64,000 nucleotides of DNA. It comes from Cyprinodon diabolis. Its lineage: Eukaryota; Chordata; Actinopteri; Cyprinodontiformes; Cyprinodontidae. Of the stretch, positions 44,215-55,923 are shown one piece after another; the first letter of the stretch is position 1; each line of letters opens with the position of its first letter. The DNA is taken from contig CM060062.1 of NCBI GenBank assembly GCA_030533445.1, positions 2,020,456 to 2,084,455 on the forward strand, given 5' to 3'. A model generated the notes under the pieces. That model searched no databases and was not told where the DNA came from. It saw only the letters and a list, made by a program, of their open reading frames with translations. A program made the translations under genes and the position numbers.

Positions 44215-44400
44215 TTTGGTTTGTGATGAGCAACAAGTTGGGGCAGCACCGAGTCCAACCACAGAGACATTGATTATCTGGATGAAACTAATTATTTTCA
44301 TGGCTTTATTTATTAATTTTTTTTTTTTTTTGATTACCAACAGGCTTTAATAAAAATGAGCTTAAATGAAAAAAACTAATGAGTCTTTTTTTAAAACGTA
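44215..44400 (+). repeat. dispersed repeat, copy B
   Basis: Reverse complement of 16140-16350 with small indels; landmark 'aacaagttggggcagcaccg'. Non-coding, class unknown. Confidence 0.65.
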
Positions 44401-44960
44401 AGGAGTAGAAGGAAAAAGAAAAATAATTACCCCATTAAGGTATAGATAGCCAACATTTCTACTTAAGTGAGAGAACAAAGTATTTGTTATTAACACCTCT
44501 GATGCTCTCTTATACTTCCTGTATGTTTAGATGATTCACTGATAAAGCTCTTGGTGGCGTATTTTCCAATAGTGAATGTAAACCCATTCACAACTTAAAC
44601 TTCCAGAGAGTTACTCTCCTGCTCTGAGACACGTAGGTGGCGCCCTCCTCATTTAGGCAGATAAATGTCCTTATGGGAAACTTGGCTGCTGTCTGGGCAC
44701 AGCGGGCAGAGCGGGTCACATGGCACACCAAGACAGGAAGTTAGTGCTTCTGTGAAAAAGTTGAAACAATTAAAATAAGATAAATTCATATATTTTTGAA
44801 TATATAACCTGTTCTAACTCTTGAAGGAGGCGTGGAAGATGGTTTGTTTCACAACACTGTCATTGGAGGACGTTGAAGATGTGTGGATTTTTGATTTTAT
44901 GATACTCTGATTTCTTCTGTTTGAATTTGGAGGATACCTGAATATCTTCAGTTATAGAGG

Positions 44961-45213
44961 ATGTCAGCGGCAATTTTGGCATTGATCAGGCTGCCGGCAG
45001 CGACTGACGCCCTCACAAAGGCTGTGAACGAGCCGGACCAGGAGCTGAGCCGTATGCTGGATGCGATTGAACGCAGGCTGGCTGCGGTGGTTAATCTCAA
45101 AGGTGAGATGGGATGATATCTTGGATGTGCACGCTCGCTTCAAGGCGGAAAAGCCCAATTTGGAATATTGGATTTTGCAACGAAACAGCCAGCAAGAAAA
45201 GACTGACAGCTGA
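44961..45213 (+). pseudogene. unrecognised small ORF, one frameshift
   Basis: ATG at 44961 opens 51 codons reading 'MSAAILALIRLPAATDALTK', 'AVNEPDQELSRMLDAIERRL', 'AAVVNLKGEMG' and a stop at 45114. One base later a second frame continues in the same style, 'DDILDVHARFKAEKPNLEYW' then 'ILQRNSQQEKTDS', stop 45211-45213. The amphipathic DQELSRMLDAIERRLAAV suggests a short coiled coil. A good donor (AAAGGTGAGAT) sits at 45100, so splicing instead of frameshift is possible. I do not recognise the family; a retroelement ORF1 or a diverged host exon are both possible. Confidence 0.35.
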
Positions 45214-45618
45214 AGGAAATTCCTGTGCAGCCTGCTCTCAAAACAATAAGTGTTATTCTGGATTCGACCTCCCCCCTTTATCTAATCTCCCCTGGATGTT
45301 ATGGTGAAAGGACACAGAGTACTGCTCCCCCCTCCCCTAATTCTGTGGATGCCCCCAGAACTGTTGATATAAAGCATTAATCATACACACACAACTAACG
45401 CTCAAATGTCAGATTGATATTTGCCCAAATATAGTAGCCCCTCCCTCCTGCCATCTTCCAGCAGTGACGTCACGGTGCGGTAAGCCTAGCGCCATCCTCC
45501 CCGCTTTACAAGCTAAATCAATGGGAACTACTAGACACATCTGCAATCAACAACAATTATTGAAGATTTCCAGAGGACTTCACCATTGAAATTCACCAGA
45601 GCTATAGTGAAACTGACA

Positions 45619-45850
45619 ATGCCCACGTGCATGGCAGCTGGATGCTGGAATACATCGGGTAAAAGTGAAAAAAAGAGTTATTCCACCTTTCTGATTCCTG
45701 ATCCTCCACGGACGGGTTGGTCGTTGGATCGCCAACTTGAAGAGGGAGGATTTGCCATCGAACTTCTGGCCAGAGAAAAAACCCGTAATATGTAGCCAAC
45801 ATTTGGAAGAAGAATGTTTTCAAGATGACTTGGATAATAGCGCGTTTTGA
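45619..45850 (+). pseudogene. THAP zinc-finger exon, left copy
   Basis: THAP domain (C2CH zinc finger, DNA binding). MPTCMAAGCWNTSGKSEKK carries the first Cys pair. A frame change near 45720 is needed to reach 'LKREDLPSNFWPEKKPVICS' and 'QHLEEECFQDD', which supply the C-x2-H pair. The expected AVPTAF box is not clear. A dsDNA-binding THAP module heads many P-element and Kolobok transposases as well as host THAP genes. Here only the exon is left, with a 5' region containing GTGACGTCACGGTGCGGT. Not functional as read. Confidence 0.72.
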
Positions 45851-47120
45851 CAAACACCAGATACAGCACTGGGACTTGATCAACAGCCGATACCGCACCG
45901 TGACAATGTCACTAACCAGTAGGTGGCAGTAGTGTTCTTTGACAAACATGGACGCCTCCAGTAAAGCACATTCACATGAAAATGACTCTGAATTAAAAAC
46001 ACGGATCATTTATTGAACAGGATGGAATCATTTCATATTTAAAGAACTTTCAGAAGTTTGGATTCTGAATATGAGCGACTTTTTCTTTGAAGGAAAATTT
46101 CTACAGCTGAAGCCACTTTCATTGCTAACATAACCGAATTCAATGGCTTGGTCTTTTTCTGATTATTATTTAGTTTAATCTGACCAAAATATTTTGAACC
46201 AACTAGATTGGTTGTTTTTCCAACAAACTGATTCTTAGGGAATAAATCCAAACTCTATCCAACTGACCACCACTCTCAGATAAACTCCCACATCCTGACT
46301 GAATACTGCGGCTGTTTAAATGCCTATCAAAGTTCACGGCGATCTGAACTACTTCCCGTTTGGACACCTGGTATGTCTGTTCTGTAGCGAGGCTTTGGGC
46401 GTCATCGATTTCAGCTCCTGCCCTGCCTGAAGCAAGTCTTAGATATGCGCTTCACAGAAACGCTCTATCCACTGCTCCACAAATCTGATAAAATCATTAC
46501 TGCTTAGTTTATTCTGGATTTATGCTTCTGTTGCTGTTATTAAATCTGCAAGAAACCATCTCAGCATTTAGGTCCCCTAAAAACCTCCACTTAGCTTGAC
46601 ACTACATCATTCAACAGGTTGGGTCGGATGTCTCAGCTAACTAATATGAATACGTTACGGCAGAAAGAGAAAACGCTGCAGCAGAAAAGGAATCAGACCA
46701 AAATTAGTGCAGCATCTTCATTATTAGAGAGCTGATGATTATTTCCTATTAGTTCATTTCTTAAAACAACAAAAACCATTTCTTTTAAAATTATTTTAGG
46801 ATACCTGTTATACTGTAGTTCAATCTGCAACAAGCTTCCCGGTTTAAAATATTATTCTGTTTATTTCCAGATATTCCTGTTGTACTTTTATCTTCATTAT
46901 TTATCTAAAGCTGCAACTAACCAGTATTTCTATCAGTCCTGAAAGTTTCTCTGTGTTTAAGGAGTTGTTCAGCAGTGCATTCTCACACATTTAACTCTCC
47001 CTTTTTTATCACTGCACATTTAGGGAAAAATACATTTCCTGAATTTATTATAGGGCTATTTTTTATAAGATTATATTATTTTAGCTCTTTGGAAACAAGG
47101 TTCTTTTTCTAAAAGGCCTT

Positions 47121-47334
47121 TACACTGCAAAAAATAGAACAGGACAATTTACATTTAAAAGAAGAAATAATAATTGCATTGTCTTATTTGAAGTGCACAC
47201 TATTTATTTATCTTATTTTAAGAGTACAAATAGTAATTCCATTGGCGAATCATCTTATTTACCTGCTGGAATTAAGGGTAAATACACTTAATTTAAGAAA
47301 TCTTTACATATTTCTAGAACGTTTTTGCAGTGTA
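47121..47334. repeat. MITE with TACACTGCAAAAA ends, left-arm copy
   Basis: Begins TACACTGCAAAAAATAG and ends TTTTTGCAGTGTA, an inverted-repeat MITE type that I recall as common in fish. The interior is rich in 'aaataagat'-like motifs. Shorter by about 80 bp than the mirrored copy at 50891-51183. Confidence 0.75.
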
Positions 47335-47528
47335 GAACCATTTATCTTCGCTTCCTCTTTTTTAAGTAAACAGACTTGATGGCAGCAGATCGGCTGATTG
47401 GTTTCATCCTAGACTATCCTCACATATCAGCCAATAGTCCTGTAGTCTAGCACATGCATAAACAGATTATCAATCATCTGTGCGTCTTCAGCTCATCTCC
47501 TGTGACCCGCATCACTGTTTGTCTTTTC

Positions 47529-48689
47529 AAAGAAGGAAGCAGATCAGACCTTTATGGCTCAGTCATTCTGGGGCCAAATCTTCATCAATCCCAGAAGAAA
47601 GAGGATTAGTTATGAAACAGAAAGATATTTAGCGTGTGGAAGCCCCTGCGGGTGTCTTTCTCTTTTAGTTGTGTGCCTGTAGATGCACGTGTTGTAGAAT
47701 CTGGGCGTGTTTGCCAGCAGCAGAAGCGACAGCTGGCCCTCAGGGCTCCGTGTTGTGTGATTGAACGCAGGGTAAATGATCTGTGTAAATGGTCCTTATA
47801 TGGTTCTGTGGGGGAAGGAAGATGTTTCACACCCGATTTAACTCTTCATCATTATTTGGACAGAAGAAAAGGTTCAATCTGCAGTGGATTAAACAGACTA
47901 TTGACAAGGAATGGTGTTCAGTGTTAACTGGTCCATCTGCATTCATGGAGCAGGAATAGCAGGATTGCTGCGCAGGAATAAAAGTTTTATTTTATGTTTC
48001 TGAAGCTTTTTTTGAGTAAACTTAATTTAGACTGAACAGAATTTCCAAAAACTCTTTGCGTCGATTAGAAAGGTCTATCTGGGGAGGAAGAGGAACACAG
48101 CAGGGTTTCTATTATTATTATTAGTAGATCGATTCTCTCCTCCAGGTTTCCTCCTCTGCTCTCACCAGCATCTTCTAGATCCTGGCTGTCACCTAGCAAC
48201 ACAGCAGCGGCTCACAGATTAATCTAATTTTCGATTCACAACCAAAATGCAGATTGTGAATGTTCAGCAGTGCCTGAACACTCTAGACTCTTGTGTGTCA
48301 TGACAACTTTAAAGACTGAAAATTGTTTTGCTTCAAACCAGTTTACCTAGTTGTGCAGCTATCGCTGTGTCCGGAGATTAGGACAGATCCTGACTCTGGA
48401 CTTACCTGAAGCGTTAGATTTTGCCTTCTTAAAAATGAAGTCCCTCAAATCGCGTCGTCTTTGCCGCCTGGCCTTGATCAGGTCGAAAATGAAATGGCAT
48501 GTGCCCTCTGGGCCACCGTAACTTGGTCAGATACTTGTCAGCCCACAGCCCGCCAAATGTTGAAAGGGCAATATTACAACCATTACTGTTAATATATAAT
48601 AGAAATTTACACATTCAGTGATAAACTTTCAAAGGGGGTGGTATGGGGGGATGATTTAAGAAGGGGGATACCGTCCCCCCTCAACTCGA
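47529..48689. other. no gene seen
   Basis: Left part of the spacer between the inverted arms. Unique-looking; frames near 47.6-47.9 kb carry no family motif. Confidence 0.3.
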
Positions 48690-49150
48690 GTACTGCGTGT
48701 AGCGACAGTGGAGAGGAAAACCTCCCTTTGAACTGGAAGAAACCTCCAGCAGAACCAGGCTCAGTGTGATACAGTTAGCGAAGATAGGTACCTTAACGGC
48801 TTGTTTTGTTTGTGGAAAACGACCACTAAAGATGGACCAGCTAGAAGAGCGAGTTCTAGATTGATCAGCTGCATCTCAGTCAAAATGGGCATTGGTCCAG
48901 TTGCCATTGTTGTTAAAAGACCTCCGTAACCGGATGAAAAACACGCCATCCATCACAATCCTAGCTAGTTCCTGATTGGCCCTCTTGCGTTGTGGCTTGG
49001 TATAACATAGTGCAGACAACGCTTCAAAATTGGGCATAAATAAAAATATTTGCACACTGCTGCAGGAGGATAACCAGACGTTCAGTGTGAGCGGCCATCT
49101 GCTGAGGCCGATGGGGTTCAAGGAGACAGAAGCAGAGACACAGAAGGGAA
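48690..49150 (-). repeat. L2 3' fragment split by a 312-bp insertion
   Basis: L2 tail sequence ('gcgacagtggagaggaaaac', 'ctccagcagaaccaggctca') runs to 48769 and resumes at 49082 ('gtgagcggccatctgctgag'). The intervening 48770-49081 is flanked by TCAGTGTGA on both sides (48761-48769 and 49082-49090), a 9-bp duplication. The insert has open stretches on the minus strand but no motif that I can name. Confidence 0.7.
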
Positions 49151-50697
49151 GGGAGATAAAAAGAATAAACTAAACTGCATCAATCAGTCGAGAATATATC
49201 TGGAAATCTGTCTGCATGATTTAATAAACCTTTTATGGTTCTAAGTTGCCTCAAAATGATTCTTGCTGTGAATTGAAGCTGGAGATATTTTGAAAAAATA
49301 ATCCGATGGACTTAAAAATAATCATGTCAGCTCAGAAAATGTATTTTGTTCAAAAATCTTTTTTTTTTTTGTACTCAAAGCTTTCTAATCCACCTCAATA
49401 GGAAACCATTTTTCATGCAGCAATTTAGCTTTTTGTGTCTCAATCAAACATTTCCACCTTTTTTAGAGGGATCCCAACTATTCAGCCACACACATCACCT
49501 TTCATTTTTTTAAGGATAATAAAATAACGATAAGTTGCCCTATAAAGGGTTAAAGGTAACTACAATAAATATAACATCAAAGGATGATCTAATTTATCAA
49601 GGGAGGAAAGTTTTCCACACTTCCCCTCTTCCTCTATCTCAGGTGTTTTACCAGTTTAATCCAGTAGGGGGAGCTAAAGTCACAGGTTGCAATCAGGACT
49701 TATGTCCCATCATGCAGAGTCACAGCTCAATGTTTTCTACTGTCCTTAAAACAAAACAAAGGGTTAAACTTTCATGATATTTCAGCTCTGCATGGCTGGT
49801 AATTAATGTTTTTACCGGTTTTATGTATTTTGGTCATTTTAGGTGTATTTTATTCTTTGTTTCATCTTTTAAGGTTAATGTTATTCTATGTGTTCCTGGT
49901 CTGGCAATGTTAAAGTTCTTAATCAATGAAGCTGGACTTGTTAGTGTAAATCTTGACATTCTTCATATACGTCCAACATTGGAAGACATTTCTGCAAATG
50001 TTAAGGAATATAGGAGGACTGAGCGGAATGGAATGCTCTCTGGGATCCGGATCTCCTTCCTGGATCAACAGCTGCTCTTAAGATGCCAGAATGTGATGCA
50101 TGATGAGTGTCTGAGTTGCTTTGTGCTGCAGATGCAGCCGATGGTATTTTAATGCATGATGTGTGCAATCAATAAGTGCCCTAAAAGCTTAGAGGATAAA
50201 AACATAACCAACCGGACTTTCTGTAAAATCCCTCAATCATCTTCATGTTCGATGTGTTTTTTTCTGAGAACTGAGGAGGAAAAAGGTTTAGTGCTTCATT
50301 CCATCACACATGACTGTCTGCTCAGCGCTGTTATATGAGTCACCTTCCAGGCTTTAGGGAAATCTGCAGATTAACATGTCAAATATCGGCATAGCTAAGC
50401 CATCTTTTAATCATAAAATCCAAAGAACTTAACAAACATTTTTCCATTTTGGTAAAACTGATGTCATCAGCGTTTCTAACGTATGGATTTGGCTGGATGT
50501 GTTTAGATCAGGGATTTTTAACAAATGCGCTGTAGGAAATGATCTAATATCACCTAATTAAGCATTATATCTGTGCTGTAATTAGATAATGTACAGCTAT
50601 TCAAAATGTCCCCACTTTCCTTGACTGGTCCTACAATTCCTTTATAAATATCAATATTTGTACAAATTTATTCTGTCATGATTTGTGGACTTTATAA
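49151..50697. other. no gene seen
   Basis: Right part of the spacer. The 109-codon frame at 49823-50152 and the 80-codon frame at 49535-49777 lack recognisable motifs and convincing splice sites. Confidence 0.3.
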
Positions 50698-50890
50698 AAA
50701 AGACAAACAGTGATGCGGGTCACAGGAGATGAGCTGAAGACGCACAGATGATTGATAATCTGTTTGTGCATGTGCTAGACTACAGGACTATTGGCTGATA
50801 TGTGAGGATAGTTTAGGATGAAACCAATCAGCCGATCTGCTGCCATCTAGTCTGTTTACTTAAAAAAGAGGAAGCGAAGATAAATGGTTC

Positions 50891-51183
50891 TACACTGTAA
50901 AAACGTTCTAGAAATATGTAAAGATTTCTTGAATTAAGTGTATTTACCCTTAATTCCAGCAGGTAAATAAGATGATTCGCCAATGGAATGAGTATTTGTA
51001 CTCTTAAAATAAGATAATTAAATAGTGTGCACTTCAAATAAGACAATAAAATTATTATTTCTTATTTTAAATGTAAATTGTCCTGTTCTATTGGCAAAGT
51101 GTCTCACTTACCTCCTCATTCAAGAAAAAATGACTAATTTGAAGAAAAACTAACTTATTTAGATTCCTGTTTTTTGCAGTGTA
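50891..51183. repeat. MITE with TACACTG ends, right-arm copy
   Basis: TACACTGTAAAAACG to TTTTTTGCAGTGTA; same family as 47121-47334, with about 80 bp more interior sequence. Confidence 0.75.
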
Positions 51184-51934
51184 AAGGCCTTAGAGGAAAA
51201 TAACCTTGCTTCCAAAGGGCTAAAATAATATAATCTTATAAAAAATAGCCCTACAAATAAATTCAGGAAATGTATTTTTCCCTAAATGTGCAGTGATAAA
51301 AAAGGGAGAGTTAAATGTGTGAGAATGCACTGCTGAACAACTCCTTAAACACAGAGAAACTTTCAGGACTGATAGAAATACTGGTTAGTTGCAGCTTTAG
51401 ATAAATAATGAAGATAAAAGTACAACAGGAATATCTGGAAATAAACAGAATAATATTTTAAACCGGGAAGCTTGTTGCAGATTGAACTACAGTATAACAG
51501 GTATCCTAAAATAATTTTAAAAGAAATGGTTTTTGTTGTTTTAAGAAATGAACTAATAGGAAATAATCATCAGCTCTCTAATAATGAAGATGCTGCACTA
51601 ATTTTGGTCTGATTCCTTTTCTGCTGCAGCGTTTTCTCTTTCTGCCGTAACCCATAACAACAGAAATACACTGCATTTAAAGACCCAGATGACTGCATCC
51701 TTTTAAAGGAAAACACCGTTCATTTTCAGAATTCAAACTTTTGAAAAATACTTTAAATCTGAAATGATTCCATCCTGTTCAATAAATGATCCGTGTTTTT
51801 AATTCAGAGTAATTTTCATGTGAATGTGCTTTACTGGAGGCATCCATGTTTGTCAAAGAACACTACTGCCACCTACTGGTTAGTGACGTCACGGTGCGGT
51901 ATCGGCTGTTGATCAAGTCCCAGTGCTGTATCTG

Positions 51935-52171
51935 GTGTTTGTCACAACGCGCTATTATCCAAGTCATCTTGAAAACATTCTTCTTCCAAATGTTGGCTAC
52001 ATATTACGGGTTTTTTCTCTGGCCAGAAGTTCGATGGCAAATCCTCCCTCTTCAAGTTGGCGATCCAACGACCAACCCGTCCGTGGAGGATCAGGAATCA
52101 GAAAGGTGGAATAACTCTTTTTTTCACTTTTACCCGATGTATTTCAGCATCCAGCTGCCATGCACGTGGGC
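51935..52171 (-). pseudogene. THAP zinc-finger exon, right copy
   Basis: Inverted copy of the THAP exon at 45619-45850, with the same MPTC...AGC start, the same internal frame change and the same 'ICSQHLEEECFQDD' end. Sharing the lesion shows it was present before the duplication, or that the arms convert each other. Confidence 0.7.
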
Positions 52172-52419
52172 ATTGTCAGTTTCACTATAGCTCTGGTGAA
52201 TTTCAATGGTGAAGTCCTCTGGAAATCTTCAATAATTGTTGTTGATTGCAGATGTGTCTAGTAGTTCCCATTGATTTAGCTTGTAAAGCGGGGAGAATGG
52301 CGCTAGGCTTACCGCACCGTGACGTCACTGCTGGAAGATGGCAGGAGGGAGGGGTTACCATATTTGGGCAAAAATGGCCGCTCCCAGACTTGGTGATGGC
52401 GATGAAAATAATTATATAA

Positions 52420-52650
52420 CAAAATGATTTAGAAATAAGTAAAGCATTCTTAATAATTAAGTGTATTTACGCCTAACTTAAGCAGGTAAAAATTATGATT
52501 TACCAATGGAATGAGTATTTTTAATCTTAAAATAAGATAATTAGATAATAAGAACTCGAAATAAGACAATTCAGTTGTTTTTTCTTATTTTAAATGTAAT
52601 TGCACCTAAATTCAAGGAATAAAAAGTTCTTTAGATTTCCATTTTTTCCG
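52420..52650. repeat. partial MITE of the TACACTGCA family
   Basis: Interior motifs ('taccaatggaatgagtattt', 'cttaaaataagataatta', 'aaataagacaatt') match the MITE at 50.9-51.1 kb, but the terminal repeats are lost. Confidence 0.55.
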
Positions 52651-53557
52651 GTTATCTGTTCAACTCATTCATTCATCTTTAGCTCCAATTCAGGCAGAAG
52701 ACTAGAAAGACTCCATTTTTTGATGCTCTGCCAGTTTTTACACAATAATTCACCGCAAACATATTAGTTTTAGGTATAAATAATGATTGATTGATTATTC
52801 CTTGCAGACCGGACTTTTCCTATAAAAAAACCGGAGTTTGGAGTGTTGGACTATCTCAGTGTATTTTGGGCGACGCCTTTTAGCCCAGGATATGAAAAAC
52901 ATCAGATTAACAAAAAGGTGTTTTAACGACGTATATCTGAGTTCTGAATGTATGCATGAGGAAAAAAAAATCAAGGAGGTTTTCTTTTGGAATTCAGTGG
53001 ATGAAACATTTAGCTGATTTAAAATGAAACATTAATATTTATACTAGATTACAAACATAATAAACAGGAACATTTTACTTTAACTAATCAATTCTAAATG
53101 AAAATCTGTATTCTGACATCAGTTATAATAATATTTTCTGTCAGAAAAAATGAAGGTAAAAATTGCTGCTGTATTACTTTAAACATTTTGTGATTATTTT
53201 ACATATTTTCTGGTTATTTAAAGGTTTGCAAATAAAGGCCATGTTCTGAATTCATTATGTATTTAATTTAATCATTTGTTATTATGGTATTACACATATA
53301 TTGCTTTTATTTCCAGAAATTGATCAAATATAATTGGCTTTTTTTGTTTGTTTCTTTTATGAATAAATACACAATATTTTTGTTTTCAGCAAAAGTAGAA
53401 AAATATTTCTCACTTCATAGAAATATAAAACCATTTAATAAGGAAATGCTGAGCAATTTACCGTTTTTACATGAGTCAAATTATTTTAAAGATAATAAAA
53501 GTTACTGTAGAATGAATCCCTTAACTGTACATAAATCTGCCATTCTCTATTCTTATG
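52651..53557. other. no gene seen
   Basis: AT-rich sequence with a 115-codon frame (53284-53631) that ends in a poly-Asp microsatellite. No gene supported. Confidence 0.3.
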
Positions 53558-53583
53558 ATGATGATGATGATGATGATGAGGAT

Positions 53584-54474
53584 CAGGGGTGGAAAGTAAT
53601 GAATTACATGTATTCAAGTTACTGTAATTGAGTACTTTTTATGAGTAATTTGTAATTTTCTGAGTAGTTTTTGAAATATGTAATTTTTACTTTTACTTGA
53701 GTAAATTTTAACCTAAGTAGTTTTACTTTGCTACATTTAAAACCCCCTCATGTTACTGAGTAAAAAAAAAGAAAATACTGATGGTGAAAAAATGAAATGT
53801 GGCCCTGCCTTGCATCCTTTGTATTGCCTCATAATCCAGAGCTGCGCTTCAGAAGATGGCAGCCGCTAATCACAACGTAGGGAGTATGGATGAGGAAAGG
53901 CCTGAAGAGGAAACATATTCTGGAGACGAAAGCCAGAAAAACCCTCGGCCATATTTGGACGGATTATTTGTTTTCAAATGCACAAAAGGGAGCGATGTGA
54001 TAATGCAGAGCAACATGTGCCTGCCCAGCAAAACGGAGCTTTCGGCTTTTAAAACATCAACATCCAATTTACGAAAAAATGTGGCGGTAAGTTAGTTATC
54101 ATGGTGTCTGTTGGACAGTAGGGTTGAAAATAGTTTGCACTTTATGGTTTAGGTTGTGACTGTCCTTCTGCTGTGAGGAAGTATGTTCCTTAGCCCAGCT
54201 GATCTTTTGCAAGTGTGGATGTCACTGAAATACGCCTTGAAATCGATTAAAACACCTTGTGCTCAATTCCATTCATGACTCATCCTTTTTTGCATTAAAT
54301 AACTCAAAGTAACTAAGTAACTTTTACTCAAATTACATTTTAAATAAAGTAATTTTCTACTTTTACTTCAGTAAATTTTGAGATGGGTAATTCTACTTTT
54401 ACTCTGAGTAGAATTTAGGCAAAGTAAAGATACTTTTACTCAATTACAATTTTTTAGTACTCTTTCCACCTCTG
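53584..54474 (+). mobile_element. non-autonomous hAT with first transposase exon
   Basis: Ends CAGGGGTGGAAAGTA and, on the complement, CAGAGGTGGAAAGAGTA. The flanking octamers ATGAGGAT and ATGATGAT agree at seven of eight positions, the hAT target size. The interior near both ends is full of 'agtaattt..acttttact' motifs. One exon (53856-54086) survives; the rest of the transposase has been deleted. 891 bp. Confidence 0.82.
53856..54086 (+). pseudogene. hAT transposase N-terminal exon (BED-like)
   Basis: ATG at 53856, 77 codons, ending at a GTAAGT donor (54087). Reads 'MAAANHNVGSMDEERPEEET' then 'YLDGLFVFKCTKGSDVIMQS' and 'NMCLPSKTELSAFKTSTSNL', 'RKNVAV'. The C...C...K.LSA(F/Y)KTSTSNLRKH pattern is typical of the BED zinc-finger start of fish hAT transposases, but the first Cys pair is poorly kept and the His follows in a missing exon. 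No downstream exon is in the element. Confidence 0.65.
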
Positions 54475-54501
54475 ATGATGATGATGATGATGATGATGCA
54501 G

Positions 54502-55233
54502 TCGTGGTGTCCTGCAGCCGGGCAGCAGCAGGGCTCTGTGGGAAGCCAGATACAGCCTGACAGGCTGAAATGAAACCCAGATCTAGACGTGGCAGACAGG
54601 CAGACAGGAGCCAGTCTCTTATTGGTGCTGGAGATTAGGCTGACTCTTACTTCACATTCCCCACTCAGCAGAGCTCCACTAGCTTCTACCTTGAAGGCCT
54701 TTAAATCCTTTCTCTGCTCCCCCTCCTGTATCCGCTGCTTGTAAACGCTGCTGCTGGTGGAGGTGTCGTCTGTGGCTGGGAAAGCGGAGGAGAAAGTTCA
54801 CATTGTTGGGATGATTTGACTTCACTGAGGAGCAGAAACATGGCGGCCGGCAAACAGCAGCGGATTTGCCGAACCGTCTGGAAATTAAATAATAAATGGA
54901 AATTAATTCAAAAATTAATCAAATTTCCTGCATGAACAGAATCTGTTAAACCATTCAATTAAAAGGGGATCTTTGAAGGCAAACTGTAGGTTTAAAACCT
55001 GAGCCAGAATATAACTTTGGTTAGTGGGCGGAGTCAGAGCTGGATTAGAAGGTCCCTCTCCTTCCCACCAGGTGTCTGTTTTAATCTCAGAGAGGTCAGT
55101 TTTAAATGACATGTTTGATGTAGCCCTATGTTGGCGAAATGCTGGTGAAGATTCTCAGTCTTTCAGGTCACAGTCATTCCAAAAAGTTAAAAAACAAAAA
55201 AGTTTAACAAAATAATCTTACTACCTCCTCAGG
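54502..55233. other. no gene seen
   Basis: Unique-looking sequence between the hAT/GAT block and the Penelope fragment. No exon supported. Confidence 0.3.
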
Positions 55234-55915
55234 ACAAAACTCTGCTGTCCATCTACAGCTGATGGACAAAGGACATTCTTTTAAGGACCAGAATGTTCAC
55301 ATTTTGGACAAAGAAGACGGGAGGTTTGAGAGGGGCGTGAAGGAAACCATCTATGTTAAGAAAGAAAAAACAACCTTAAACAGAGGGGGGGGGGGTCAGA
55401 TTTCAGCTTTCAAAAAGCTAAAATGCAGCGATAGAGTTGATTTCCTTCCCGCTATCATCGCAACCCCAAATCCCTTAAAGGGGAACAGAAGACCTCGCCT
55501 ATTCAGCCAGCCTAACAATTCCCTCTAACGCCCCCCTTTCAGAGACATAGACAGGTATGGGGCATTGCAGGCTAACAAAGAAGCCAAACGACCCCCATTC
55601 CAAAGGGGGGGACCCGTTCATCCGTTTCTATTTGCATGTTTTCTAAACTAAAACCAGGCTTTGTTGGGCTGCTGGATAAAACCTGGAACTAAACGCTATT
55701 TCTGACATTTTGGATTGAAAAATCTTCCTGGATGGAAGAGAAACGTCTTCAAACTTGGAAACAAAGTTTTAACCTTTTTGGAATGACGATAACTTGGATG
55801 ACTGAGAATCTTCACCAGCAAACTGAACAATAAATTAATCCACTCATGGCTCATCGTCGTCCCGGATGGACCCCGCCTCTCCCCCATAGACAGCTGGAGA
55901 TAGGAACCAGCACCC
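55234..55915 (+). mobile_element. Penelope-like element, GIY-YIG 3' end
   Basis: The 3' end of a Penelope-like retroelement. The coding tail (55234 to about 55440) reads 'SAVHLQLMDKGHSFKDQNVH', 'ILDKEDGRFERGVKETIYVK' and 'KEKTTLNRGGG'. This is the C-terminal part of the GIY-YIG endonuclease of fish Penelope elements, including the conserved ERGVKE Glu region. A poly-G run at 55385-55394 precedes a likely frame change. The 3' untranslated part follows and is shared with 4363-4650 and 21330-21510. The RT is absent. A hAT element interrupts the end at 55924. Confidence 0.8.
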
Positions 55916-55923
55916 CTCGCCAC

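Larger units (their letters stand above)
45421..47528 (+). repeat. left arm of a large inverted duplication
   Basis: 45421-46089 matches 51717-52372 inverted (THAP-exon unit), and 46655-47528 matches 50698-51651 inverted. 46090-46654 has no partner on the right. Few substitutions separate the arms by eye, so the duplication is recent or maintained by conversion. The spacer is about 3.2 kb. Confidence 0.88.
50698..52372 (-). repeat. right arm of the large inverted duplication
   Basis: Mirror of 45421-47528 (see there). Contains a MITE copy (50891-51183) and the second THAP exon (52171-51935). Inside the arm, the THAP unit's inner end is preceded by TTAA (51713-51716) and AGGAAAACACCG. Confidence 0.88.
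53558..54501. repeat. (GAT)n microsatellite split by a hAT element
   Basis: GAT repeats occur on both sides of the hAT element (53554-53583 and 54475-54498), so the element landed inside a microsatellite. Confidence 0.85.

Noticed and set aside
45619..45850. A functional host THAP gene
   Set aside because: The frame is broken between the Cys pair and the C-x2-H pair, the exon is duplicated inverted, and no downstream exons were found.
49823..50152. 109-codon ORF in the spacer of the inverted duplication
   Set aside because: No motif, AT-rich codons and no convincing splice sites.
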